Assembly (NCBI RefSeq): GCF_025215495.1
Contig: NZ_CP104302.1
Span: 3,224,001 to 3,288,000, forward strand
Source: Mycolicibacterium brumae
GTDB taxonomy: Bacteria > Actinomycetota > Actinomycetes > Mycobacteriales > Mycobacteriaceae
DNA: 64,000 nucleotides
Direction of reading: 5' to 3'
Shown here: positions 16,698-24,080 of the stretch, in pieces
How positions within the stretch are numbered: position 1 is the first letter of the stretch
How the letters are laid out: each line of letters opens with the position of its first letter
Position numbers and translations under genes: made by a program
The notes under the pieces: generated by a model
Databases searched by the model: none
Seen by the model: only the letters and a program-made list of their open reading frames with translations
What the model was told of the DNA's origin: nothing

Positions 16698-17842
16698 CGG
16701 ACCAGCACCGTGGCGCCGCTGAGCCCGGGCGCGCCATAGACGTGCGACAGCGCCACCCGCGGCCGGCCGGGCGCCTGGCGGTCACCGGCCGTGCCGCGCA
16801 GCTGCAGCACGTTCTCGTGGATCTGCCGCAGCCCGGACGCGCCGATGGGCTCCCCGTTCGCCAGGCAGCCGCCATCGGTGTTGATCGGCAGCCGACCGGT
16901 CAGCTCGGTCTCGCCGCGTTCGATCAGCTCGGTCTGCTCCCCGTGGGCGCACAACCCGGTTTCGGCGAGGTGGATCAGCTCGGCCCCGGAATCGGTGTCC
17001 TGCAGTTGGGCGAGGTCCACCTCCGACGGCGCGATCCCGGCCGCCTCGAACACCGCGGCGGCGGCGTCCACGGTGGGGCTGACCCCGGTGTGGATCGACA
17101 GCGACGGACTGAGCACCTCGAACGAGCCGGGCCGGCGGGTGCGCACCACATTGCCCGCCACGAACACCGGGTGCGGGCTGAGCTCGCGGGCCCGCCGGGC
17201 GCTGCACAGCACCAGCGCGGCGGCGCCGTCGCCGGGTGAGCAGAACATGTACTGGCGCAACGGATCCGACACCATCGCCGAGGCGTTGATCTCCTGCTCC
17301 GACAGCGGTTTGCGCCGCCAGGCATTCGGGTTCAGCGACCCGTTGCGGAACGCCTTGGCCGCGACCTTGGCCAGCAGCCGCTCCGGCAGGTCGTGCTCGT
17401 GCAGGTAGCGCTGGAGTTTGAGCGCGAAGAACTGGGAGGTCAACGCCAGCCCGGTGGGCCCGTACCAGCCACCGAGGCCGAGCGCCTCGGGCTTGATCGC
17501 GAAGGCGCCGCGGGGGTGTGAGTCGAAGCCGAGGACCAGCGCGAACTCGGCCGCCCCGGAGGCGATGGCCTGCACCGCGACGGTCAGCGAACTGCTGCCG
17601 GTGGCGCATCCATTGAGCACGTTCACAAACGGCACGCCGGTCAACCCCAGCTCGGCGACCAGGGTGTCGGCCGCGCCGCCGGACATGCTGCCGCCCACCG
17701 CGAATCCGATGTCCGGCCAGCGCAGCCCGGCGTCGCGCAGCGCCAGCTGTGCCGCCGCGACCGCCTCGGCGCGCACGCCGGTGTCCACGTAGCGGCCGAA
17801 CGGGCGGCAACCCACCCCGATGATGGCGACGGATTCGGTCAC
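16694..17842 (-). CDS. Thiolase-family (SCP-x/Ltp-type) acyl-CoA lyase
   Basis: A 382-aa thiolase-fold protein of the lipid-transfer (SCP2/Ltp) branch. The nucleophile Cys is in VLNGCATGSSSL near residue 80. PINTDGGCLANGEPIGASGLRQIHE matches the family. The final motif is SHVYGAPGLSGATVLVR, with His but without the second Cys of classical thiolases. Ltp-type members paired with a DUF35 protein act as retro-aldolases in bacterial steroid side-chain breakdown (Ltp2 with a ChsH2-type partner). The DUF35 gene here lies directly upstream with a 4-base overlap, so the same chemistry is likely. Confidence 0.88.
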   Translation of the reverse strand: MTESVAIIGVGCRPFGRYVDTGVRAEAVAAAQLALRDAGLRWPDIGFAVGGSMSGGAADTLVAELGLTGVPFVNVLNGCATGSSSLTVAVQAIASGAAEFALVLGFDSHPRGAFAIKPEALGLGGWYGPTGLALTSQFFALKLQRYLHEHDLPERLLAKVAAKAFRNGSLNPNAWRRKPLSEQEINASAMVSDPLRQYMFCSPGDGAAALVLCSARRARELSPHPVFVAGNVVRTRRPGSFEVLSPSLSIHTGVSPTVDAAAAVFEAAGIAPSEVDLAQLQDTDSGAELIHLAETGLCAHGEQTELIERGETELTGRLPINTDGGCLANGEPIGASGLRQIHENVLQLRGTAGDRQAPGRPRVALSHVYGAPGLSGATVLVR

Positions 17843-18261
17843 TGGGGCTCCTCGGGGGCGAAGGCGAACGTCGTCGTCGGCGAGCCGTCCCCGGTGCGCA
17901 CCGCCGCGGTGGTCAGCGTCATCGGCATGCCGATCCGCAATCGCGCCGGGTCGTTCTCGGTCAGCCGGGCCTCGATGATGACCTCACCGGGCAGCTCCAC
18001 GTAGCCCACGCCGAACGGCTCGAAGTCGTCGTCGTAGCGGCCGTACGGCGGCGACGGTGGCGCGAACCGCTGAATGGTCCAGCTCCACAGCGCGCCGCGG
18101 TCGGCGAGGGTGAGCACCTCGATCTCGCCGCCGCCGCAGCGGCGGCAGAACTCCTTTCGGGGGAAGTCGATTTCGCCGCACTGCCCGCAGCGCCCACCGA
18201 GCAGCCGGACCCGGCCGTCCACCCGGGTCATGATGGTCGGGTCGATGACATCGTCAGCCAA
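17839..18261 (-). CDS. DUF35 OB-fold zinc-ribbon acyl-CoA-binding protein
   Basis: A 140-aa protein with an N-terminal rubredoxin-like zinc ribbon, RCGQCGEIDFPRKEFCRRCG, and a C-terminal OB fold (GALWSWTIQRFAPPSPPYG ... EPFGVGYVELPGEVIIEARLTE). This is the classic partner of thiolase-like aldolases, and binds the CoA end of the substrate. The predicted start is TTG at 18261. An ATG at 18231 would remove 10 residues. It overlaps the thiolase start by 4 bases and the upstream ferredoxin stop by 8. Confidence 0.88.
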   Translation of the reverse strand: MADDVIDPTIMTRVDGRVRLLGGRCGQCGEIDFPRKEFCRRCGGGEIEVLTLADRGALWSWTIQRFAPPSPPYGRYDDDFEPFGVGYVELPGEVIIEARLTENDPARLRIGMPMTLTTAAVRTGDGSPTTTFAFAPEEPQ

Positions 18262-18571
18262 CGTTCTTCGCCTTCCGCACGCCGCGTTTGAACACCGTCA
18301 CGTCGGCGCGGACCACCGCCTGGCAGGCCAGCCGGACGTGGTCGCCCCGGCCGCCCGGACCGCCGGTGAGATCGCGCAGCAGCTGTTCCTCGTCAGGTTC
18401 GGCCGGGTCCAGGTGCTCCGGTGACTGCAGCACTTCGAGGTGGCAGACCTGGCAGAGGCCCTCGCCGCCGCAGATCGTCGGCCACCGGTATCCGGCCGCC
18501 AGCGCGGCGGCCATCACGGTCTGTCCGACCTGAGCCGAAAAGCTCACCCCGGCCGGTTGCACGGTCACCAC
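18254..18571 (-). CDS. [2Fe-2S] adrenodoxin-type ferredoxin
   Basis: A 105-aa ferredoxin. Three cluster ligands are in TICGGEGLCQVCHLEV (C-x5-C-x2-C) and the fourth is in RLACQAVV, the adrenodoxin/putidaredoxin spacing. Such proteins serve P450s or Rieske oxygenases. The Rieske oxygenase at 26224 and the P450 at 29819 are candidate partners. The frame is open to 18598 and beyond, but GTG 18571 is favoured because GAGGA precedes it at proper distance and it follows the dehydrogenase stop at 18579. Confidence 0.88.
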   Translation of the reverse strand: MVTVQPAGVSFSAQVGQTVMAAALAAGYRWPTICGGEGLCQVCHLEVLQSPEHLDPAEPDEEQLLRDLTGGPGGRGDHVRLACQAVVRADVTVFKRGVRKAKNVG

Positions 18572-18578
18572 CGGGTCC

Positions 18579-19508
18579 TCACCCGCGTCGCAGTTCACGC
18601 CAGGGCCGTCCACGTTGCGGGTCGGGTTCGCGTTCCAAGCCCAGCACCCGCTCGCCGATGATGTTGCGCTGGATCTCCGAGGCCCCGCCGGCGATGGTGA
18701 GCCGCCGGCTGTCCAGCAGCGCGTGCGCGGCGGCGCCGGGCTGCTCACCCTCCCAATAGGCGCCGGCCGGGCCGGCCAGTTCGTAGCCGAGTTCGGCGAT
18801 GCGCTGGGACATTTCGGAGAGCAGCAGTTTGGTGACGGACCCTTCTGCCGCGCTGCGCTGGTTGGTCAGCGCCAGGGCGCGTTCGGTGGCGATCAGCCCG
18901 GCGATCCGGTCGCGGGTCACCGGGTCGCGCCAGGCCCCGCAGGCGCGCGCGGCGGCCAGCACCGGGCGCAACGGCACGCCGCTGGCCTCGCTGGTCTCAC
19001 TGAGCCCGGATCGTTCGGCGTTCAGCGTGCTCAGCGCGACCTTCCAGCCGCCGTTGACCGGGCCCAGCACGCTGTCCTCGGGAAGCCACAGATCCTCGAA
19101 GAACACCTCGCAGAAGTGTTCGTCGCCGGTGAGTTGGCGCAGCGGACGGATGCTGACCCCCGGCGCGGACATGTCGACGAGGAAGCAGGTGATGCCGGCG
19201 TTCTTGGGCAGGTCCGGGTCGGTTCGGGCCAGCAGCATGCCGTAGCGCGAGATGGTGGCGAATGAGCTCCACACCTTCTGCCCGGTGATCCGCCAGCCGC
19301 CGCCTTCGTCCGGGGTCGCGCGGGTGGCCAGGGCTGCCAGGTCCGATCCGGCGCCGGGTTCGGAGAAGAGTTGGCACCACATGTCCTCGCCGGCGGCGAT
19401 GCCGGGCAGGTAGCGCTGCTGCTGCTCGGTGGTGCCCCAGGCCGCGATCGCCGGGGCGATCAGGGTGATCGGCACGAAGAAGTGGCTGGGCAGATCGGTC
19501 TCAGCCAT
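18579..19508 (-). CDS. Acyl-CoA dehydrogenase, large-type subunit lacking the N-terminal domain
   Basis: A 309-aa acyl-CoA dehydrogenase. It contains the FAD/substrate loop WCQLFSEPGAGSDLAALATRA, KVWSSFA, LTGDEHFCEVFFEDLWLPEDSVLG, and the C-terminal IAGGASEIQRNIIGERVLGLERE. Complete members are near 390 aa. This one begins at the segment that normally follows the N-terminal alpha-helical domain (first conserved block IAAWGTTEQQQRYLPGI), so about 80-100 residues are missing. It starts inside the last 8 bases of the partner subunit gene and probably forms an alpha-beta complex with it, like FadE26/27-type steroid enzymes. Whether it is active without the domain is unknown. Confidence 0.85.
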   Translation of the reverse strand: MAETDLPSHFFVPITLIAPAIAAWGTTEQQQRYLPGIAAGEDMWCQLFSEPGAGSDLAALATRATPDEGGGWRITGQKVWSSFATISRYGMLLARTDPDLPKNAGITCFLVDMSAPGVSIRPLRQLTGDEHFCEVFFEDLWLPEDSVLGPVNGGWKVALSTLNAERSGLSETSEASGVPLRPVLAAARACGAWRDPVTRDRIAGLIATERALALTNQRSAAEGSVTKLLLSEMSQRIAELGYELAGPAGAYWEGEQPGAAAHALLDSRRLTIAGGASEIQRNIIGERVLGLEREPDPQRGRPWRELRRG

Positions 19509-20496
19509 GGTGGGTGTCCCGTCGGTCGACCAGATCGGCGAGCCGGCTCCGGTAGCCGCCCGCCGAACCGGTGAGGGAGACGACGGCGTTGGCGCGGCGC
19601 AGGTAGCGGTGCGCCCAGTGTTCCCAGGTGATCGCGATGCCGCCGTGCAGTTGGATCGCGGCGCGGGTGGCGGTCAGCGCGGTGTCCCGGGACAGCGCCC
19701 CGGCGATCGCGAGGTCGATCGCGGTCTGTTCGTCGGCGGGCGCGGCGGTGAGTCCCCAGGCCGCGCCGTACACCGCGGAGCGCGCCAGTTCGACCGCGCC
19801 GTAGAGGTCCGCCAGCCGGTGCTTGACGGCTTGGAAGCTTCCGATGGTGCGGCCGAACTGCACACGCTGGCGCACGTATTCGACGGTGCCGTCCAGCACC
19901 CGTTGCGCGACGCCGAGCAGTTCCGCGGCGATCGCGAGTTCGACCAGCGGACAGATCCCGGCCAGCAGGGAGTCGGCCGCCGGTCCGCGCAGCGCGGCGA
20001 TGGCCGACGCTCCGCCGGCGCGCACCCGGCCCAGCGGCCGGGTCGGGTCCAGGCCGTTCAGCGCGGTGATCCGCACACCGTCGTCGGCGCTGTCGAGCAA
20101 GGCCACCGATCCGGGACCGGTCAGCAGGATCAGGCAGCCGCCCTCGGCGTTCCAGACCGGCTCTGCGCCAACGACGTTGGCGGCCACACCGAGAGCGCCG
20201 TCGCGGGCCGGCGCCAGCCGTTCCGTGACGCCGAGCGCGTCGGCGCAGCCGCTGGCCAGCAGGGCGGGAACGATCGGTCCGCCGAACAGCGCGGCGCCGG
20301 CTTCTTCGGCGAGGATCGCCACATCGATCGGGGTGGCGTCGGCGCGGTCGAACAGGATGGCGTCGGCGCCGACGTCGCTCAGTAGTCCGGCCCAGCTGGG
20401 GTCGTCGGCGAAGTAGTCACGCAGCACCTCGCGCAGCGCCCGATGCTCCTCGGTGAAGGTGAACATCGGCGCGGCCGCGGTCGCGGCGCCCATCAT
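19501..20496 (-). CDS. Acyl-CoA dehydrogenase, small-type subunit
   Basis: A 331-aa acyl-CoA dehydrogenase paralogue. The N-terminal helical domain is short (FTFTEEHRALREVLRDYFADDPSW ... ILAEEAGAALFGGPIVPALL). The beta domain is degenerate. The C-terminal part keeps the FAD-adenine contacts VQFGRTIGSFQAVKHRLADLYGAVEL and IQLHGGIAITWEHWAHRYLRRA. This is the pattern of the non-catalytic half of heteromeric (alpha2beta2) dehydrogenases used for bulky CoA esters. ATG 20496 overlaps the ligase stop in ATGA. An earlier in-frame start would run into the ligase gene. Confidence 0.87.
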   Translation of the reverse strand: MMGAATAAAPMFTFTEEHRALREVLRDYFADDPSWAGLLSDVGADAILFDRADATPIDVAILAEEAGAALFGGPIVPALLASGCADALGVTERLAPARDGALGVAANVVGAEPVWNAEGGCLILLTGPGSVALLDSADDGVRITALNGLDPTRPLGRVRAGGASAIAALRGPAADSLLAGICPLVELAIAAELLGVAQRVLDGTVEYVRQRVQFGRTIGSFQAVKHRLADLYGAVELARSAVYGAAWGLTAAPADEQTAIDLAIAGALSRDTALTATRAAIQLHGGIAITWEHWAHRYLRRANAVVSLTGSAGGYRSRLADLVDRRDTHHG

Positions 20497-22001
20497 GAGC
20501 GGGCCGCCGCGCGTTCGAGGTGTTCGCGGCGCAGCCGACGTTTGTCGAGTTTTCCCATCGCGGTTCGGATCTCGCCTTCTGTGAACTCGATGATGTTCGG
20601 ACACTTGTAGTGCGCCAATCGATCCCGGGTCCAGGCCACCAGTTCGTCGGCGGAGACCTGGGTGTCGGCCGCCGGTTGCACCAGCGCGCACAGTTGCTCG
20701 CCGAGGTCGTCGTGCGGGACGCCGATCACGGCGACGTCGGCGACGCCGGGGTGGGTGCGCAGCACCGCCTCGGATTCGGCGGGGTACACGTTCACCCCGC
20801 CGCTGACCACCAGGTCTGAGGCCCGGTCGGTGAGGTAGAGGTAGCCGTCGTCATCGAGGTAGCCGATCTCCCCGACGATGAAGGATCCGTCGCCGAGGTG
20901 GCTGCGCCGGGTCTTCTCCGGGTCGCCGTGATACGACGGGCCGGGCCCGCTCAACGGGCGGGCGCAGACCAGTCCCTCGGCGCCGGGGCCCAGCGCCGCG
21001 CCCGATTCGTCGCGGATGGTCAGCTCGTAGCCGGGCAGGGCGCGGCCCACCGAGCCGGGGTGTTCCAGCCACTCGGCGGACCCGATCATGGTCAGCGTGC
21101 CGATCTCGGTGGAGCCGTAGGCCTCATTGAGGATCGGTCCGAACCAGTCGATCATGGCGCGTTTGACGGGCACGGGACAGGCGGCGCCGGTGTGCACGAC
21201 GCTGCGCAGGCTGGACACGTCGTAGCGGCCGCGCAGCTCGGCGGGCAGCGCCAGCAGCCGGGAGAAGTGGGTGGGGACCATCATGGTGGCTTCGACGCGG
21301 TGGGTTTCGATGACCGCCAGGGTCTGCTCGGCGTCGAACTTGGGCAGCACCACCACCGGTGTGCCGGCCATCATCGATCGCACTCCCACCAGCGGCCCGG
21401 TGTGGTGCATCGGCGCGACCACGAGGTGCCGGCCCGCGGATCGCATGGGCGAGGCCGCGATGTTCGCGACCATCTCGGCGATGGATCGGCCGGCCGGGAA
21501 CATCTGGTCCGGCAGTCGCACGCCCTTGGGGCGCCCGGTGGTTCCGGAGGTGTAGTACAGCGGTTTGGCCGGGGCGATCCGCGCCGACGGTTCGGACACG
21601 CTCGATTCGGCCAGCAGCTCCTCAAGGTTGTCTCCCCAGGCGAGCACCCGGGCGTCGGGGGCGGCCGCGCGCGCGGTGTCGGCGGCGCGCGCGCTGCACA
21701 GCACCGTCCGGGCGTTCGCGTCGGCCAGGATGTAGCCGACCTCGTCGGCGGTGAGGTGGTAGTTCACCGGCACCGCCGAGGCCCCGGCATAGGTGACGCC
21801 GAGGTGCGCGACCGCGGTGTGCGCGCTGTTCTCACCGAGCACCGCGATCCGCTCTCCGGCCGGGATATCCAGCGACAGCAGGAGATTCACCAGCCGGTTG
21901 AGCCGCTGATTGAGCTGACGCCAGCTCAGCTCGACGCCGCCGTCGCTGATCGCGATGGCGTCCGGGTCGGACTGCGCCCGGTCGGCGATTCCGTGGGCCA
22001 C
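20493..22001 (-). CDS. Acyl-CoA synthetase / AMP-dependent ligase (FadD type)
   Basis: A 502-aa ANL-superfamily ligase that activates a carboxylic acid to its CoA ester through an acyl-AMP. Motifs are the P-loop LYYTSGTTGRPKGVRL, NEAYGSTEIGTL, GYLDDDGYLYLTDRASDLVVSGG with NVYPAE, and the catalytic Lys in TAMGKLDKRRLRRE. GTG start at 22001, with the E1-beta stop 2 bases upstream of the start. In this operon it should feed the acyl-CoA dehydrogenase and thiolase-DUF35 pair. The acid it takes is not predictable. Confidence 0.9.
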   Translation of the reverse strand: MAHGIADRAQSDPDAIAISDGGVELSWRQLNQRLNRLVNLLLSLDIPAGERIAVLGENSAHTAVAHLGVTYAGASAVPVNYHLTADEVGYILADANARTVLCSARAADTARAAAPDARVLAWGDNLEELLAESSVSEPSARIAPAKPLYYTSGTTGRPKGVRLPDQMFPAGRSIAEMVANIAASPMRSAGRHLVVAPMHHTGPLVGVRSMMAGTPVVVLPKFDAEQTLAVIETHRVEATMMVPTHFSRLLALPAELRGRYDVSSLRSVVHTGAACPVPVKRAMIDWFGPILNEAYGSTEIGTLTMIGSAEWLEHPGSVGRALPGYELTIRDESGAALGPGAEGLVCARPLSGPGPSYHGDPEKTRRSHLGDGSFIVGEIGYLDDDGYLYLTDRASDLVVSGGVNVYPAESEAVLRTHPGVADVAVIGVPHDDLGEQLCALVQPAADTQVSADELVAWTRDRLAHYKCPNIIEFTEGEIRTAMGKLDKRRLRREHLERAAARS

Positions 22002-22003
22002 GG

Positions 22004-23023
22004 CTACCGGCGGGCCCCGGACACCGCGCGGGAGCGCGCCAGGGTCGCCGTCGCCGCGGCGACGATGTCGTCGCGGCCCGGCAGGAAGGCGTCCTCGAGC
22101 ACCTTGGCGTACGGGATCGGGGTGTTGGGCCCGGCCACCCGCGCCACCGGGGCGCCCAGGTCGTCGAACAGGTTCTCACTGATCATCGCGGCCAGTTCCG
22201 CTCCGAAGCCGTTGCGCCGCACCGCTTCGTGCACGACGACGGCGTGCCGGGTGCGCGCCACCGACGCCAGCACGGTGTCCTCGTCCAGCGGCACCAGCGA
22301 GCGCAGGTCGATCACCTCGGCGTCGACGCCGTCGGCGGCGAGGGTTTCGGCGGCGGCCAGCGCCTCGTGCACCTGCCGGCCGTAGGAGATCAGCGTGATG
22401 TCCGATCCGGCGCGCACGGTGGCGGCCACGCCGAGCGGAACCACGTGATGCCCGACCGGAACCGGTTGCGGCGGTGCGAAGTACAGCAGGCTCTGCTCGA
22501 CGACGATGACCGGGTCGGGGTCGAAGATGGCGGCGGTCAGCAGCCCCTTGGCGTCGGCGGGGTTGCTCGGGACGACGACCTTGAGGCCGGGGATGTGGGT
22601 GAGCCAGGCTTCCAGCATCTCCGAATGCTGGGCGCCGAACTGCATGCCGGCGCCGGCCGCGCAGCGGATGGTGATCGGGACCGAGGTCTGCCCGCCGGAC
22701 ATGTAGCGCAGTTTGGCGGCGTGGTTGGACACCTGATCCATGCAGACCGCCAGGAAGTCCATCAGCATGATCTCGGCGACGGGCTTCATGCCTCCGATCG
22801 CCGCGCCGATCGCGGCGCCGATGATGGCCTGTTCGCTGATCGGGGTGGCGCGGACCCGGTCGGTTCCGTACTTGCTGCTCAGGCCTGCGGAGACCTTGAA
22901 CACTCCCCCGCTGGGGTCGGCGATGTCCTCGCCGAGCAGGATCACCGAGTCGTCGCGGCCCAGCGCGTCGTCCAGGGCGCTGCCGAGGGCCTGGAAGCCG
23001 AGCATCGGCGTGGTCTCGGTCAT
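22004..23023 (-). CDS. 2-oxoacid/acetoin dehydrogenase E1 component, beta subunit
   Basis: A 339-aa E1-beta subunit of a TPP-dependent dehydrogenase: VILLGEDIADPSGGVFKVSAGL, then TPISEQAIIGAAIGAAIGGMKPVAEIMLMDF, GAQHSEMLEAWLTHIPGLKVVVPS, the transketolase C-terminal domain with VIDLRSLVPLDEDTVLASV, and VAGPNTPIPYAKVLEDAFLP. Acts with E1-alpha to decarboxylate or cleave a 2-oxoacid or acetoin-like substrate and acylate a lipoyl arm. ATG at 23023 overlaps the E1-alpha stop (ATGA). No E2 acyltransferase or E3 is found in the window, only a lone lipoyl protein. Confidence 0.92.
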   Translation of the reverse strand: MTETTPMLGFQALGSALDDALGRDDSVILLGEDIADPSGGVFKVSAGLSSKYGTDRVRATPISEQAIIGAAIGAAIGGMKPVAEIMLMDFLAVCMDQVSNHAAKLRYMSGGQTSVPITIRCAAGAGMQFGAQHSEMLEAWLTHIPGLKVVVPSNPADAKGLLTAAIFDPDPVIVVEQSLLYFAPPQPVPVGHHVVPLGVAATVRAGSDITLISYGRQVHEALAAAETLAADGVDAEVIDLRSLVPLDEDTVLASVARTRHAVVVHEAVRRNGFGAELAAMISENLFDDLGAPVARVAGPNTPIPYAKVLEDAFLPGRDDIVAAATATLARSRAVSGARR

Positions 23024-24006
23024 ACCGGCACTCCTTCGTAGACGTCGGTGAGCCCTTCGCTGAGCTCCGGGTAGGGGCTGGCCTCGGCGAACGCGAAAGC
23101 GTCGGCGACAGCGGCCTTTTCGTCGGCTTCGATGTCGGCGGCCTGTTCCTCGGTGAGCACGTCGTCGGCGATCAGCGCGGCGCGCATCCGCAACACCGGG
23201 TCGGCGGCGCGTTCGCGCTCGAGTTCGCCGGGCTTCATGTATTCGTTGTTGTCCGACATCTGGTGGCCGAAGAAGCGGAAGGTCATCGCCTCGATGAGAG
23301 TGGGGCCTTCCCCACGGCGGGCCCGGTCGACGGCCTCGGCGGCCGCGCGGTACATGGCCACCGGGTCGTTGCCGTCCACCCGGACGCCGGGCATCCGGTA
23401 GGCCGCGGCCCGGTCGGCGATGGCGTCGACGCTGGTGCCGTCCTCGAAGGAGGTGTGTTCGGCGTAGCGATTGTTGTGGCAGCAGAAGATGACCGGCAGT
23501 TTCCACAGCGCGGCGAGGTTGCAGGCTTCGTGGAAGGCGCCGATATTGGTGGCGCCGTCGCCGAAGTTGACCACGGTGACCTGGTCGGTCTTCTGCAGCT
23601 GCGAGGACAGCGCCAGCCCGGTGGCGATCGGCAGGCCGCCGCCGACGATGCCGGATGTGACCATCAGCCCGGATTCCGGGTGGGTGATGTGCATCGGGCC
23701 ACCCTTGCCCTTGCAGGTCCCGGTGGCCTTGCCGAAGAACTCGGCCCACAGCTCGCGCAGCGGCACTCCCTTGGCCAGCTGGTCGTGCAGGCCGCGGTAG
23801 GTGGTGACCACGTAATCGTCCGGGCGCAGCAGCGCGCCGATGGCGGCGGAGATGATCTCCTGCCCGCGTGGCGAGTAGTACTGCGCGCTGACCTGACCGG
23901 TGAGGATCAGGGACCGGAATTTCTCGTCGCACACCTTGATTCGGGTGGCGCTGCGGAAGATCGCGGTCAGCTCGTCGGGGGTGGGGCGACTACTGGGGGC
24001 TGTCAT
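23020..24006 (-). CDS. 2-oxoacid/acetoin dehydrogenase E1 component, alpha subunit
   Basis: A 328-aa E1-alpha subunit that binds thiamine diphosphate: the G-D-G-x..N motif is VVNFGDGATNIGAFHEACNLAALW followed by FCCHNNRYAEHTSFED. It also has YYSPRGQEIISAAIGALL, GKGGPMHI and the phosphorylation-loop-like FFGHQMSDNNEYM. First gene of a 7.7-kb minus-strand operon that runs to the lipoyl gene at 16250. Its promoter (24031-24070) carries the CTAATTA operator, and GAGGAC precedes the ATG by about 8 bases. Confidence 0.92.
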   Translation of the reverse strand: MTAPSSRPTPDELTAIFRSATRIKVCDEKFRSLILTGQVSAQYYSPRGQEIISAAIGALLRPDDYVVTTYRGLHDQLAKGVPLRELWAEFFGKATGTCKGKGGPMHITHPESGLMVTSGIVGGGLPIATGLALSSQLQKTDQVTVVNFGDGATNIGAFHEACNLAALWKLPVIFCCHNNRYAEHTSFEDGTSVDAIADRAAAYRMPGVRVDGNDPVAMYRAAAEAVDRARRGEGPTLIEAMTFRFFGHQMSDNNEYMKPGELERERAADPVLRMRAALIADDVLTEEQAADIEADEKAAVADAFAFAEASPYPELSEGLTDVYEGVPV

Positions 24007-24018
24007 ACGCCGTCCTCG

Positions 24019-24070
24019 TATTAGCTGGTGGACTAATTAATATGTAACAGGGGTCACTATGGTCTGTCAA
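24019..24070 (-). promoter_or_regulatory. Promoter and operator B of the E1 catabolic operon
   Basis: On the minus strand TTGACA (24065-24070, perfect -35) is 17 bases from TTACAT (24042-24047, -10). The box TTAATTAGTC (24031-24040) follows at once, overlapping the expected start of transcription. A second half-site, GCTAATA (24019-24025), lies further downstream, before the E1-alpha start. This is the geometry expected for repression at +1. Confidence 0.65.
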
Positions 24071-24080
24071 CGCCGAACCC

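Noticed and set aside
18598-18748. Longer N-terminus for the [2Fe-2S] ferredoxin
   Set aside because: The added residues are a Ser/Pro/Arg shadow of the dehydrogenase gene. GTG 18571 has a ribosome site and gives the normal ferredoxin length.
24007-24080. Single continuous operon from CCO1 into E1-alpha without its own promoter
   Set aside because: The 74-base gap contains a near-consensus -35/-10 pair and the CTAATTA box, so an independent promoter is more likely, although read-through is not excluded.
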